Source of the DNA: Amyelois transitella | Lineage: Eukaryota > Arthropoda > Insecta > Lepidoptera > Pyralidae | Length of the DNA: 64,000 bases | Direction: 5' to 3' | Assembly: GCF_032362555.1 (NCBI RefSeq) | Contig: NC_083516.1 | Coordinates: forward strand, 5,977,001-6,041,000 | In this document: positions 12,118-23,845 of the stretch, piece after piece | How positions within the stretch are numbered: the first letter of the stretch is position 1 | How the letters are laid out: the number at the start of each line of letters is the position of its first letter | The notes under the pieces: model-generated | What the model was told of the DNA's origin: nothing | Database searches by the model: none | What the model saw: only the letters and a program-made list of their open reading frames with translations | Translations under genes and position numbers: made by a program

Positions 12118-12174
12118 AGATAAATATGGAAAATATAAAACCAGCATTTTATGTTTATATATCATCACATTCTA

Positions 12175-12390
12175 TTATTAATATTAGGTATAAATGCGAA
12201 AATTTGTGAGTATGTCAGTATGGATTTTTGTTACTCTTTCACGCAAAAACTACTGAACCGATTACGATGAAATTTGGTATGTAGTTAGCTGATGACCCAG
12301 TATAACATACATATATACTTTTTATCCCGGAGTTCCCGCGGGATTGATAGGGTTTTCATGCAGACGAAGTCACGGGCGGCCTCTAGTACA
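12175..12390 (+). repeat. RTE-like non-LTR 3' end
   Basis: Contains TTACTCTTTCACGCAAAAACTACTGAACCGATTACGATGAAATTTGGTATGTAG in blocks, then TATCCCGGAGTTCCCGCGGG and the ending GCGGGCGGCCTCTAGT-like GTCACGGGCGGCCTCTAGTA. A close second copy is at 40490-40715. Such sequence is widespread in Lepidoptera as 5'-truncated LINE ends. Confidence 0.65.
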
Positions 12391-14689
12391 AAATAAATAA
12401 CACGATGTCTGTCAAGACATTATATAACTAATTTACACTTAACTAAATTCATTTAAAATCGCTATATTGGCTTAGCCGCGAAAGCGTAACAAAAGAGACT
12501 TTCGCATTTAAAATAATAGTACCTAGGGAAGAGTGTTAGACAGTATTGGTTTCAAATATTCAGTTAGTTACTACCTATCTATAAAAATAATAAGTTGACT
12601 TTTAATAAACTTTAAACAGTGTTTATCGAAATATATATGTAACTGAATGATGATTACGAATTATTCCTCTGTACTGGAAATATTTTGTACCTACCTTGTT
12701 ACCATTGATGTTTCTAAACATTTAAAGGAAAATATCTGCCATACTTACGTATAAAAAGGTATATATATATATACATAAGATTCCAGAATATATTTAGACA
12801 TGTTAATTGAACGGATTGAACGGAATAAAATGCTGTTAGCAAGAGTTAAATAAAACAAACTTAGTGTGATCACACCATAATCTAGGTAACAGTTTGAACG
12901 GTATCAATAACGATAACCACTATGGATTTTATGCTACCTTAGCCGATGGAAAATAAAAATAATTAAGGTGACACGTATTACAAAACTGGAATATTAAAAG
13001 ATACAATCCAATACGATCAACACTAAAATGCGTTTTAAAAACACTCGGAAAATTTACTCTTCTTTTGAAAGTTGGTTAAAAATAGCATAATATTCATTTT
13101 CCATCTTTGATGTCATATTACCTGCTTTTAAAATAATGGAAATTTCTGCGTTTTGTTTCGAATATGTTCATTATGAAACAATACCGTTTCACACAAGACT
13201 TCTTCTGTTGTTCGTTTAGTAATTTTAATTATCTTTAAAGGTTACTTACCTCAGCAAATTACGGAGATTTTGGTTCTGCTGTAGGTACTGCTTTTGATGT
13301 CGTGAATTTAAATTTGCATTTCTAATTTCGATATAGGATGAAGATATTCTTTACAGCTTTCAGACATACTTACCTTTTGATATAAGCAGGCATATTTATT
13401 ATAACTTGTAGGCGAGATCATACCTAAAAATAAATAAGTAAATATGTTTTGAATCTTTTCATATTAAGTATAGTTTAACCAAGTCTTTGGAGTGTCAAGA
13501 CAATGTCAAGACAGTCTTCTATGTACGCGTGTTTTCAACTTCACGATTATGGACACTGCATGGGTAATTGATTTGCGGCGAACGGAGTCCTTCGTCCTGA
13601 TAAATTGGATTAATCTCTCAAAGGGTCGAACAGCCCTGTTGGCAAATATTATGGAATAACTACCTAAAATAAAGCTACTAACATACTACGAGTATAAAAC
13701 TATTAATGGAAGAAATTTCTCAAGAGAGAAATAATTGAAAAACCTTTTCCATCAATAAATTAATTAATTTATGAGAACATAAATCAGCTATAAAATAGAG
13801 ACTGAAAAAAAACCATGAACAAAATTTGAATTTTTCAAAAAGTTACATACTTAAATAGTTTAAATTCATACTTACTTACGTGTGTTCAACGAAAAGTTCA
13901 TACCCTATTGGGCAATGTTTTGTTATGAGTAAAGATTATCCCTTTTGATTTGAACTTTCTTAATTATCCAAGCCAAACAACTGCAGGAAAGGAATTTTGC
14001 ATTGTACAATATAAAAATCTAATTTGAATTCCTGAACGAAGCTAATACCTTTCACCCTCGGGTATTAAAGACAATTCGTTGTTTCATTCGGAAACGCTGG
14101 GCGTCATTTGAATTTTGCGGCTTACGGGAGTTACGGGTTCAAAGCGGATATTTGTATTGCTAATGTTATCCTGGTGGGATATTTTCGAATCGTGTCACTC
14201 GTTCAACAAACGTGAAAAAAGGGGTAAGTACTGTTCAATATTATACGATTAGTTATCTCAAAGGTAGATAAATCTGACTTACTAATAATAACAACTTATT
14301 ACTAACAATTAATATACTTTAGGTTTGGTTAATATGAACAGGGTCAAGTTGCGCTGCTGTTGCTGATGTTGCTGAATCAAACTAAACACACATCCATATA
14401 AACTAGAGTTAATTGGATCTGTTCCCAACCGTAGGTACACCATTAAAAACATAACATATTCATTCAGTATCTAATGAGAATCACTCGTCTCGCCGGTTTT
14501 CAATAGGAAGACAAATTCGGGAATAGTACCCCTGTTGCCTCACGTATTATCTGATCGCGGGAACTCCGATCATCTGCCGGGAAATGTATGCATGGAAAAT
14601 TATAGGCCACTTTTGACGTAGTTCAAGAGAGATTTTAGGTTGATTGCTGTATAATTTGATAAAATTAATGTTCACTTATATTAGATACT

Positions 14690-14960
14690 AGCTGTGCCTG
14701 CGACTTCGTCCACGTGGAATAGTCATTTTGGGCATCATTGAAGCCCTCAAGGATGCTCCTTCCCCGATTTTTTTCACATTTTCCATTATTTCTTCGCTCC
14801 TAATAGTTGCAGCTAGACGTTATATAGCCTAAAGCCTTCCTCGATAAATGGTCTATTCGACACAAAAATAATCTTTCAAACTGAACCCTGTAGTTCTTGA
14901 GATTAGCACATTCAAACAAACAAACAAACTCTTCAGTTTTATAATATCAGTATAGATAAA
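14690..14960 (-). repeat. RTE-like LINE 3' fragment ('GCTGTGCCCGCGACTTCGTCC' family)
   Basis: On the + strand it opens AGCTGTGCCTGCGACTTCGTCC, passes ATAGCCTAAAGCCTTCCTCG and ends TTTATAATATCAGTATAGAT. Sister copies are at 27890-28080 (same orientation) and 41180-41455 (opposite orientation). The truncation pattern is that of a LINE 3' end. Confidence 0.6.
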
Positions 14961-15039
14961 TCTAAGTGCCTATTTAAACTAAAAAAATATTCTAATAGAA
15001 TTATACCCAGAAATATGTACCTACAACTTACAAAAGAAA

Positions 15040-15660
15040 TGAAAATAAAGTGTTTCAACTTTGCAATACTATCTTGCCGTCTTCGGGTCTTCCCATACTC
15101 CCGTAGGGGAGTCGGAGTAGTTTGGTCAGGGCTTTTGGCCCTCTTCAATGGCATCATCGCTGCCTACGACTGTAGGCAGGTCGATGGGGCGGCCGTAACG
15201 GCCTGGGTCTTCACGTCTTCAAACACTGGAAGTTCCCATCGGCGGCGGCATTGTCACTGGTCGACGACGTCTGCCGCAAGGCAGCGAGGGGAGGGTTTCA
15301 CCCGACGGCCCGGAGGGCAGGCGTGGAGCGGCGCGATGCAGGTGGCTGTGTGATGACGCGTCCGCCCTCTTGAATATCTAGTTCTCCCACTTCAGGTCCC
15401 TGAGGATCGTCGAGTTCCTCACGTAGCGCGGGGCTCCGACGACTGCTCTGAGACTTTGGTTCTCTTGGGCGCTGAGTCTTCTCCTGTTGTTCTTAGAGCA
15501 GAATGCGTACCACGCCGGGGCCGCGTACGTGAGGCGGGATCTGACGTACGTTTGGTAGATCCCGATTTTCGTCTTCAGAAGGAGGCTGGAGGAGAGAACT
15601 GCGTGAGGTCTCCCCCTGGCTGCCTTGGTCATGAAGCTTGCGCTCGCCTCCTGCCCCTTT
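15040..15660 (-). pseudogene. Jockey-like LINE reverse transcriptase, C-terminal relic
   Basis: The minus frame from 15632 reads ...SLLLKTKIGIYQTYVRSRLTY, then AAPAWYAFCSKNNRRRL, then RAVVGAPRYVRNSTILRDL. This is the region downstream of the polymerase fingers and palm in jockey-type insect LINEs. An in-frame TAG at about 15378 interrupts it, after which the same frame continues FKRADASSHSHLHRAAPRLP, again family-like. The 5' part is missing beyond about 15660. It is a truncated, inactivated non-LTR retrotransposon. The GC-rich 15100-15360 segment is its 3' UTR side. Confidence 0.8.
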
Positions 15661-16049
15661 TATACCCTGCCGCCGCTAGCCGCGTCGAGCGCGGCAACCG
15701 TTACGCAAACATAATCCTTATAGCATGATTCAGTATTTACGCACGATGGCTTGTTAGGGTATTTTATTTCATGTATAAGTTTGGTGTTTCTATACCAATT
15801 TCGATGATTCTTTTTTTATTGAATAGGTACTTATATTAATTTTTAAGAATTACGAATGAGTGTAAGTGTTATTGGTATTATAAACATTAGAGTAAAGAAA
15901 TATAATCAGAAATCTCCGAACTCCTAAGCTATTAGGAATTACACGTGTTATTGTGAGTCAACCATAAAAGATAGACTTATGCTGTCTTGGGATATTTTTT
16001 TAATAATTTTATGTAGAATATTTCCGTTATACATGGTTTCGCTGTATCT

Positions 16050-16252
16050 TTAACCATTAAGGCTGCACACGCGACGGAAGCTTAAAAAATCAAGTAACTT
16101 CTCCCGTTTTCCCAACATTTCCTTTCACTGCTCTGCTCCTAGTGATTGTAGCGTAATGAAAAGTATACTATAACCTGCTCAGGAGTATGAAGAATAACTG
16201 TACCAAGTTTCGTAAAAATCTGTCAAGTAGTTTTTGTTTCTATAAAGAACAT

Positions 16253-16289
<37 letters not shown>

Positions 16290-16290
16290 A
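16050..16290 (+). repeat. LINE tail with (GACA)n microsatellite
   Basis: Sequence such as TACCAAGTTTCGTAAAAATCTGTC...GTAGTTTTTG is typical of insect LINE 3' ends. It terminates in about eight GACA repeats at 16256-16287. No coding potential remains. Confidence 0.5.
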
Positions 16291-16356
16291 AATTTACTGA
16301 TTGCATTTTTGGCATCAGTATCGATCACTAATCACCCCCTGATAGTTATTTTGAAA

Positions 16357-16444
16357 ATATATTCCATGTACAGAATTGACCTCTCTACAGATTTATTATA
16401 ATATATTCCATGTACAGAATTGACCTCTCTACAGATTTATTATA
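16357..16444. repeat. 44-bp direct tandem duplication
   Basis: Two adjacent 44-bp units, each beginning ATATATTCCATGTACAGAAT and ending CAGATTTATTATA, at 16357-16400 and 16401-16444, identical or nearly so. This is a recent local duplication next to the (GACA)n tract. Confidence 0.9.
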
Positions 16445-18094
16445 AGTATAGATTTGATATTGTAGTAGTTAGAACTGAAATTTACAAAATGATATGCAAT
16501 AAATAAATTGAATAAGACCTAGGATAATAATCTTTATTCATATTGAATTTTATCAAAATCAGTAAGTACATCGGTTTGGTTTACTATAGATATGGTGGTA
16601 TAATGGAATCTCGAGGTTTTAATGAATACGAATATAGTACAAACTAAATAGTGCTCTTCTAATGTAAACCTGTTTACTGCGTTTGCCTTGGTTCACATTA
16701 AGACCACCACACCGGAAACCCCAATAAGCTTTCACAACGGACAATCAGGCTTTAAAATGTCCTAGCTGTTTCCAAACTAGAAATAACTAAGTTGTACCGG
16801 GGCACAAGGGTAAATGAACAACTAAAGTAGTATGTTACCCGCGGGATACAAAACCACTTCCGAGTCATTAAGCAAACGCCATATTAGACCACGGAGGCCA
16901 TTTATGGGTTGAAAATTTATGAGATAAGTAAATTAAGTTGGTGCTCAATCAGATTTATACACGTGTTCTTTCCTTCTGCTATGTTTAGATTATGCATCTG
17001 GACAAAATGAATTGGAACTAGTGCATAATTAGTCTGTCTGGCACGCCAAAGAAAACTACTATCGAATAAGAAGTTATAGTTATAAGACACGAAGGCCACG
17101 TGCATCTGGATGCATAGTGATGGAATTGGGCGTATTTTACTTAGAGTTATAAATTGAGGAGGTAAGTAGTAACTAACTTACCATCTTACTATCACTAATT
17201 CATCCATCTACACGTGGCTTTTGCGTCTTGTGACTATTGACTCCGTCTACCCCGTGAGGAAAAAGACGTGATAAGGTTGAATGCACGCCGAACCAATACA
17301 AACTTTCACAGCGTCGCAGTCTGCGTTATAATATAGTGGAACTCGTTATACAAATGTGCAACGACAAGTTTCGTATTATTAGAAATATTGCACGTGTAAG
17401 TAGTCATCTCTAATATTGTCGACATGTCGTTATAATATTCCACTTCAGAAACCTACCTGCCCTTGAAATGAAACTTATGGAAATGTTATATTGCTGTCGA
17501 CGAGTGTGCAATCAAACCGTGCTTCACAGTTAAAAGTGTGTTATATTTATAAATATCAAAACCAGTGTTAGTTAGAAATTGAAGATATAATAAATAACTG
17601 CAAAGATAGTATTTATTATATTAAAAAAATATTCGACTTTTTGTTCCTTCTATGCCGTAAGGACCTAACATTTTAGAAAATTATGTTAAACATATAGTGT
17701 ACATGCCTAAGTGTTATTATGTGTAGTCATTGCTTGAATATTTTGTGCTGAATTCTCTCCCTTTTCATCAATCTTTCTCTCTCTCTGCGGGTCTAAACAG
17801 GATTGGACGGGAGATTGCAAATGTCCGATTTTTATGTTAGTTCTGCGGCCCAATCGCGGTAAGGTGAATTTTTATTCAATCTTTACCGATGCTTTACACT
17901 TCCAACCGAACCGCATCGCGGTTAATCTTTAATAGATGGACAAGACGAACCTTTACTGCTGTCATCTTATATGAAAACACACGGCGACTGTGTAATTGTA
18001 AACGTGTGAAAAATTTCGATTGCCGTTAGTAAGATTGCTAACAAACTAGTGCTTATAAACTCTTGACAGTACAACGTCACTTGATTACCGTTGT

Positions 18095-18215
18095 CGTAGC
18101 ATCATGCAGCTGCTCTTTTGTAGAAGTATCACCTACGTCGTAGCAAGAACTCGTTGCGTTGTCTATGACGTGCCTACGACGTAGCATTTAGTTAGTCGTA
18201 GCAGGTAAAAAAAAA
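18095..18215. repeat. CTACG/CGTAG motif cluster 1
   Basis: Repeated CGTAGC/GCTACG words in both orientations (GTCGTAGCATC, CACCTACGTCGTAGCAAG, GCCTACGACGTAGC, GTCGTAGCAGG). Similar clusters lie at 31480-31660 and 50838-51015. The nature of the family is unknown. Confidence 0.5.
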
Positions 18216-18363
18216 CTTTTATGACTTTTTTTGTTTGAAAGTAAGTTATCATTATTCATATACTTATCAGAGGTGCTATTATTAAAAGAAAATATATTTC
18301 TAACGAATAAATTTAAAAACTACTGGACCGACTTTGGTCATATTTGGTACAGTACCGAAGAAA

Positions 18364-18616
18364 TGCCGTGTGGTTCCCGGCACCAATACAAAAAAGAATA
18401 GGACCATTCCATCTCTTTCCCATGGATGTCGTAAAAGCCTACTAAGGGATAGGCTTACAAACTTGGGATTCTTTTTTAGGCGACGGGCTAGCAACCTATC
18501 ACTAGTTGAATCTCAATTCTATCGTTAAGCCAAATAGCTGAACGTGGCCATTCAGTCTTTTCAAGACTGTTGACTCTGTCTACCCCGCAAGAAATATAGA
18601 CGTGACCATATGTATG
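18364..18616 (+). repeat. Family A retroposon, full copy with short target-site duplication
   Basis: Sense orientation, from TGCCGTGTGGTTCCCGGCACC to GACGTGACCATATGTATGTACA. It is flanked by GAAGAAA at 18357-18363 and again at 18621-18627. Body landmarks are CCATCTCTTTCCCATGGATG and TCTTTTCAAGACTGTTGACTC. It is about 80-90% similar by eye to the other full copies. Confidence 0.8.
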
Positions 18617-19363
18617 TACAGAAGAAATCTTTAGAAGTAATATAAACTGCTTTTTTTGTAAAAAAACCGGGATCGAAGCTCTGCGCAAAAGCTACATGAT
18701 TCATTAAATAAAACAAATGTCGTACACAAACAATTTAATTCGTGAACCAGCTATTTATAAGATAGGGATCAATCATAACATTTATCTACACATATGTTGT
18801 TAATGATTCCACATTTATTTATCAATGTGATATAATTTAAAAAGTACTCATATCATATAAAAATATACATCAAGATATAAATACAGAGAATTAAAGTTTT
18901 TGTAATAACAACAGCGAGAAAAAAAGAGACTGAAAAAAGTAAAAAATTTAGATGAACTTGTATGAAAGAGTTATCCTGCAAAATACTTCCAATAACTTAT
19001 AGATGTAAAATACAAATACATTATACTCTGTTGTGAATTCAATTTAATTTGTTGTGAAGATGGAAAAGTGGTTACAATATTTGTTTGTATTGACAAGAGT
19101 AGTTCCATTAGATTTTTTTTGTTTCTCGTTATTTTAACTATTTTGTTTTTCCCGAACGTATTTGTTTACAGTATAATAGTTTAAAAATACATATGACAAT
19201 GTATTCTAACATTAAATATAGGCCATTATTAAGATTACTAATTTCATGTTATCCATTGAAAAAGGGAAAAATAATTGGAATGTTAATATTAATTTATTGA
19301 CTAGAATTAAATGTCCGACACTAATTGTTATAATTTAATTAATAGAAGTCAAGCGTTTAGTAT

Positions 19364-19369
19364 TTTATT
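19364..19369 (-). terminator. Candidate AstC polyadenylation signal
   Basis: AATAAA on the minus strand, about 165 nt downstream of the AstC stop codon; a further one lies near 19295-19300. Spacing is reasonable for a short neuropeptide 3'UTR. Not proven. Confidence 0.4.
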
Positions 19370-19531
19370 TACACTCGTTTACCACATCCATTTGCTTTTG
19401 TTTGTTTTAAACAAGATTCGATATGGCCATTAGTTCCATAGAGTTATGAATGCGCATAAGGATCTCAAAAAATATTTCATTACACATCTATGGATTTAGT
19501 AAGTCGTGTGTCGCGTCCCAGTGTTGCCAGT

Positions 19532-22500
19532 TTACTTGCGGAAACAGGAGATGGGGTTGAAGTAGCACTGGCGGAATCGAACCTGCCTCTTGTCGGCCCG
19601 CCACTGCCGCGCCAGCCGCCCGTCCAGCGTCCGCAGTCCCCAGCCGCGGGGCTCGGCTTGCGGCCATGACCGACTTACTCGACCCATCCTGTACACAAAA
19701 TTTTAATGTCAATTATCAATATTAATAATAGCTAGAGAAAAATCCCATTTATTCCCGCGAAAATTTCGGGAATTCCTCTGTTAGTGGACTTCTAGACTAC
19801 ATGCGTAGTTCCAGATTATATACGTTCTTACACCTAGCGATTTGGGCTGTGCGTTTTCTGTCAGTTAGTCACTAACTCAGTAACGGAAGTTTCATATAGG
19901 TGTATAGAATGGGTTCGTAGTAACACCAAAGTAAAAAACATCATGGCTGTCATTGCAAAGAAAAAGCAAATATGGCATTTAGGCCATTCGGCATATTGCG
20001 ATAAAAGTTGGACAAGACGATACCTGGAGAAGCATGATCGACTTTTTCAGACGTAAACTTTAATCACACTACCTTTCATTCATTCATTAATTCATCCTAC
20101 ACTTTAGTAGAGAAAAAGTTCTTGTCTTATACATCAATAGGCAAAAGATATCCGTAAAATACTTAATTAAGTATGTTTAGTAAACCATCAACTAGAATAT
20201 AATAGGGAAACAAGCCCTTCTTTCTAAGAAAGCAATTTAATCAAGCTCTATTATGGAACACAAAAGGCATACAAATTATATTAAGTGTATTTAAACCTTT
20301 CTTGGTAATTTAGAATACCTAAGTAAAAGTTTTTTGTGATTATTAAATTTTCAAATAAATGTATTATGTATCTGTTTTGTTTTTAAATTGTTTGTTTTAT
20401 CTTTTTGCTCGTCTCGTAATATTGGTTATATTCAGTATAGACACAGTAATGGTTTAAGTCATTTTAAGAATGAAAAAAGGAATTGAAATTCAGAAATTTC
20501 GTCGGAAAAGTAGGTTCAACACCTTCAATGTTCATTCACTGAATCTTTCGCACCAGACTCTAAGAGTTCATTTATTTTTTAATATCCATGCAGTTTGAAT
20601 TCAAAACCCATTTCCTATGCGGTGGTACTGGCAGGTGACATGTTGCTAAACATTCAAAGCTTTAATTTTCTGTTCTTGTATTACACGCCACCTTCATTCG
20701 TTTTGTGGGAATTTGTGTGGAATTAAATGTTTTTTACAAAAGGCCGTATAATAAAATATCATCAGCATAACAAGCTCTTTTTTTTAATCATACATATATT
20801 GGCAGATTTTTGTTAGCCTACTGTGTATTTTCCATCAAAGTAAGAAAGGTTTATTCTATGAGATATTGTAAGTTATTATATTACTAAAAAAGAATTCCCT
20901 AAAAATATAAAATTGATGGGTTTCTAACCATATACACTTATGACAAAACAAATCACCAGAATAAAGCTACCAAATAATTTTGCCATTTCTAAACTACCTA
21001 TTATGAACTTGCTATCCTAAGTGAACTCCAGGGAATATATAATATGGAAATGAAATTATGCTCACATAAAATATACTACAGAGCAAGTAAATGTTTTGAT
21101 GATAATTCCAATATGGCCATAGAATTGATTGATGCTGAAGGCAGGCCGCGCCCTGTTAGAGGTATAATTAATACGTTGGAGTGGCATATATTTTTCATAT
21201 CTAATGGTCATTCTGTAGCAGATGAATGTGTTAATTAATTATAGTTATATTACTTATTACATAATTAAAGAGGACGTATTTATTTCTATCAACCGAACTG
21301 AATAAAATTCTGGTATGGTCTGGTACAGTGAAAGAAAAAACAAATGGTTTATCTTCCCACATAAATTCATTCCGTAGGGTTATATAAGCATAACATACGT
21401 AAGCTAAGATTAAAAAAAAAAATTGTACTTGATTGATGCAAACTGTCACTTCGTATAATTTAATAAAGCCGAAACAATTTTTATTTTGGTAATCTGTACG
21501 TAGGTATGTATTCGTCAAACTATACATGTTATGTAATCTATCCATTACGTTAAATATCTTCATCAACGCTCCATAAGCCAACTAACTTTAGAAGATTATT
21601 TAGGTTATATCAAAAGTTTGGAAGCCGATGGTAATATTCGACCTGACATTTCACCTAGTCATAGCAATAATTTTTATAAGCGGTCGTTTGTACATAGTAT
21701 AACATGGTCTTTACAAGGGCTTTACAAAATTTTGATTAATTCAGATGGTTTATTAAATCAAATTAAAACTAAAACTACTTATAAAAAGAAAGAAAAAAGA
21801 TGACTACAAACTAAAATTTAATTTACAAATTGTACAGTCCCTGCATGGCATCAACATTCTGTAATTATTTTTATTTAAATTTAGATTTGATGATTTATTT
21901 AAATTTAAAATATCGTAAGATACAAAAATTTGCTCAAAAATCCACGAAAATGAGTGTTCAAATATTATTTTAACAATGAATATATAATAATAGTAATGAA
22001 TAGAAATTGCGTGCCTTCTCTCTAAGAGCACGCATGTGTAAGTTGAGATAAGCTTACTATGTTCTTGTTACGAAGCATCGCTGTCGTCAAGGTATCGTTA
22101 TAATTACGCCGACACTTAACTACCTTGAGGGTACTAATCACAAGGCGACTAGAGGCTTCACTTGAGATTACTTGACCAAGCCGCCATGTTTGCAAACACC
22201 GTATCACTTTATTTACTCCCTCGTTTAGTGTTTACTCACGAAGTTCCTTATTTAACAAGCAAGTCTTAGTTTGTAATTTGTTGCGTTGATTTAGGATTAA
22301 ATGTTCATTACGTTAGTGTATCATAGTAATACATGTTACGTCTCAATCACTGATCTCGTATCTGCAACAGATGTTCTCATAATGCTCAGTGTATATTTAT
22401 CTAACTATTATTTTCAGTGACTTATTAACTGATAATTATAATGTGCTGTCGTCACGAACCTGTTCTCGGCATCAAGCTGCAGCAGCAGCTTGCGCAGCGC

Positions 22501-22988
22501 GGCGGTGTCGACGGCGTCCCAGGGGGCCTGCGCGTCCAGCTCGTCGGGGCGCGCCACCAGCGCGTTCTCTGATTGCTCGTCGTCGGATTCCTGTGTACAA
22601 AAGTTAAATTATTCATTGTATTTTACCTAGAAAAGAAAAAAAATTCGCCATTATTGCTGCATTTCATAATTTTTTTTTAATTATTTTTAGTACCTATATA
22701 TATTTTTTGTGAAATTATAGTTTTTATATTCATACAATCTTTTGTTATTTAAAAAGGAAATAAATTTTATTAATACCTATCAAATCATAATTATTTGTTG
22801 TCTGTTACGAACAATGTATTAAGGAACGGTTTTGGATTAATTAAAAAAATTCTATAGGGGGCCAAAGGGAAAGGTATTTTATATAAAAAGTAGGTTACCA
22901 CTGGCGCAGCGAAAGCTGTCACGAAAAGCAGAGCAACAGTACCCACTACTATCACCGCGCTGGCGTTGTGTATGCTCGCCGATTTCAT
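19532..22988 (-). CDS. AstC: Allatostatin C preprohormone
   Basis: Three coding exons on the minus strand: 22988-22899 (90 nt), 22590-22460 (131 nt) and 19688-19532 (157 nt with stop), together 125 aa. Residues 1 to about 25 form a signal peptide (MKSASIHNASAVIVVGTVAL, LFVTAFA) ending before APV. An acidic spacer (ESDDEQSENALV...) and an amphipathic stretch (TAALRKLLLQLDAENR) follow. The single bioactive peptide QVRFRQCYFNPISCF (residues 109-123) lies after the dibasic site KR and before the terminal RK, which carboxypeptidase removes. The two Cys, seven apart, form the loop disulfide; the N-terminal Gln should cyclise. AstC inhibits juvenile hormone synthesis in corpora allata and gut motility through somatostatin-like receptors. 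The 22460 donor (CAG|GTTCGT) and the 22899 donor (GTAACC) are weak. A cryptic GAGTAAGT donor lies ten bases into the last exon. Confidence 0.96.
20993..21238 (+). other. Orphan ORF remnant 1 (unidentified)
   Basis: An open frame of about 80 codons in an AT-rich intron, starting after an in-frame stop and reading ...YELAILSELQGIYN, then an internal ATG at 21044 (MEMKLCSHKIYYRASKCF...), AIELIDAEGRPRPVRGIINT, to a stop at 21238. Its composition is varied, unlike the KNIF-rich noise around it. I do not recognise the family. It could be a decayed foreign or transposon gene, or chance. No start context or splice sites support a living gene. Confidence 0.2.
21552..21803 (+). other. Orphan ORF remnant 2 (unidentified)
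   Basis: An open frame just downstream of remnant 1 on the same strand. It opens after a stop near 21540 and reads ...LTLEDYLGYIKSLEADGNIR, ITWSLQGLYKILINSDGLL, ending in a lysine-rich KKKEKR and a TGA. It looks protein-like. It may belong to the same broken gene as remnant 1, with about 310 bp of non-coding sequence between. Family unknown. Confidence 0.22.
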
Positions 22989-23000
22989 TTTGAATGGATT
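22989..23000 (-). other. AstC: AstC second exon, 5'UTR part
   Basis: The start-codon exon begins after TTTTTTGTTTCAG, a strong acceptor, leaving only 12 leader bases (AATCCATTCAAA) before ATG. Therefore at least one non-coding exon must lie upstream. The best candidate is at 31430-31550. Confidence 0.75.
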
Positions 23001-23614
23001 CTGAAACAAAAAATCTCACGTAGAGTCCCGTGCGTCGTAGCCAATGTAATTTGCTTGTATATGGTAGAAGCAGCTCGAAAATAATGCAATATTAAGTCTA
23101 GTGTCAGGAACATTTGAAAGACCTCTCAACGACGTGAGCAGGAACAAAAGCAGTTAGGAGGCACATAGATCACTATTTTGTTTTTAGCTTCCAGTCCGGT
23201 TGTAAGTCAATTGTTTTGGAAATAATTTTTATGCAACGGTATTCAAATTCACAGTTTCTGTAAGTAAATTACTAAATATTCACAAAACAGTGATATCTGA
23301 TGTAACTTTTTAAAATGTACCTATGCCTATTCATAATAAAAAAGGTTTTAATAATAAATAAGATTTCACGAACCTAACGATGTACATGTGTGTAATTATA
23401 ACAGTTTTTAATAAGCAGTTATCAGGCGCACGTAGAAACGTTATTATAAATATTAAAATCAATTAATTATGGTAATTTTTAAAAACAATTATATATTGTG
23501 AGTTTCCTGATATTCACAGAAAGTTATGTTAGATCTAACTTTTTCGTTTTTCCTAAAATACACAAACAATAGTTTTTAATATTTTGGCGGTTTAAAATCA
23601 AGTCGAAAGTTAAA

Positions 23615-23845
23615 TACTAGCCGCATCTTCTTCCGCGCGAATTTAGCGCCACCTACAAAAGTAAGTAAATCCTTAAAGAACTTATAGCTTTTACTCGGAT
23701 TAAAAGTACCCTATATTCTTCTAGACTCTTGGGGTCAAAAGATCCCGCCTAATTTCATGAAGATTGGTTCGAAAGATGACGAAGAGGTAAAAAATAAATA
23801 TCAAGCAAAATTACCTACTTTCGCATTTATAATATTAAGTAGTTG
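23615..23845 (+). repeat. LINE 3' tail
   Basis: Contains CCTAATTTCATGAAGATTGGTTCGAAAGATGACGAAG and ends TTTCGCATTTATAATATTAAGTAG, a typical arrangement of a truncated insect LINE 3' end. No coding sequence remains. Confidence 0.5.

Larger units (their letters stand above)
8721..19360. other. Intergenic block between Chk2 and AstC: repeats, no recognised gene
   Basis: About 10.6 kb without an intact gene. It holds the box-B SINE (8800-9120), a LINE tail (about 9250-9835), a degenerate tRNA-headed SINE (9985-10075), a full family A copy (10510-10774), a tRNA-headed SINE (about 11860-12117), RTE-like 3' ends (12175-12390, 14690-14960), a jockey-like LINE fragment (15040-15660), a LINE tail with a GACA microsatellite (16050-16290), a 44-bp tandem duplication (16357-16444) and another family A copy (18364-18616). 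I see nothing interpretable in 12400-14680 or 16450-18090. Confidence 0.7.
19689..22459 (-). other. AstC last intron (2.8 kb) with small orphan ORFs
   Basis: AT-rich intron between AstC coding exons 2 and 3. It carries two + strand open stretches, about 20990-21238 and 21552-21803, whose amino-acid composition looks less random than the surroundings. No recognised repeat fills most of it. Confidence 0.6.

Noticed and set aside
16256-16287. CRISPR-like array or functional repeat
   Set aside because: A simple (GACA)n microsatellite at the end of a LINE tail.
19488-19712. 74-aa minus-strand protein over the AstC last exon
   Set aside because: Wrong frame. The adjacent frame gives the allatostatin C peptide and stop.
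21231-21581. 116-aa minus-strand ORF
   Set aside because: Rich in F, Y, N, I and V, as expected from AT-rich noise. No start context or domain, and it overlaps the gap between two + strand remnants.
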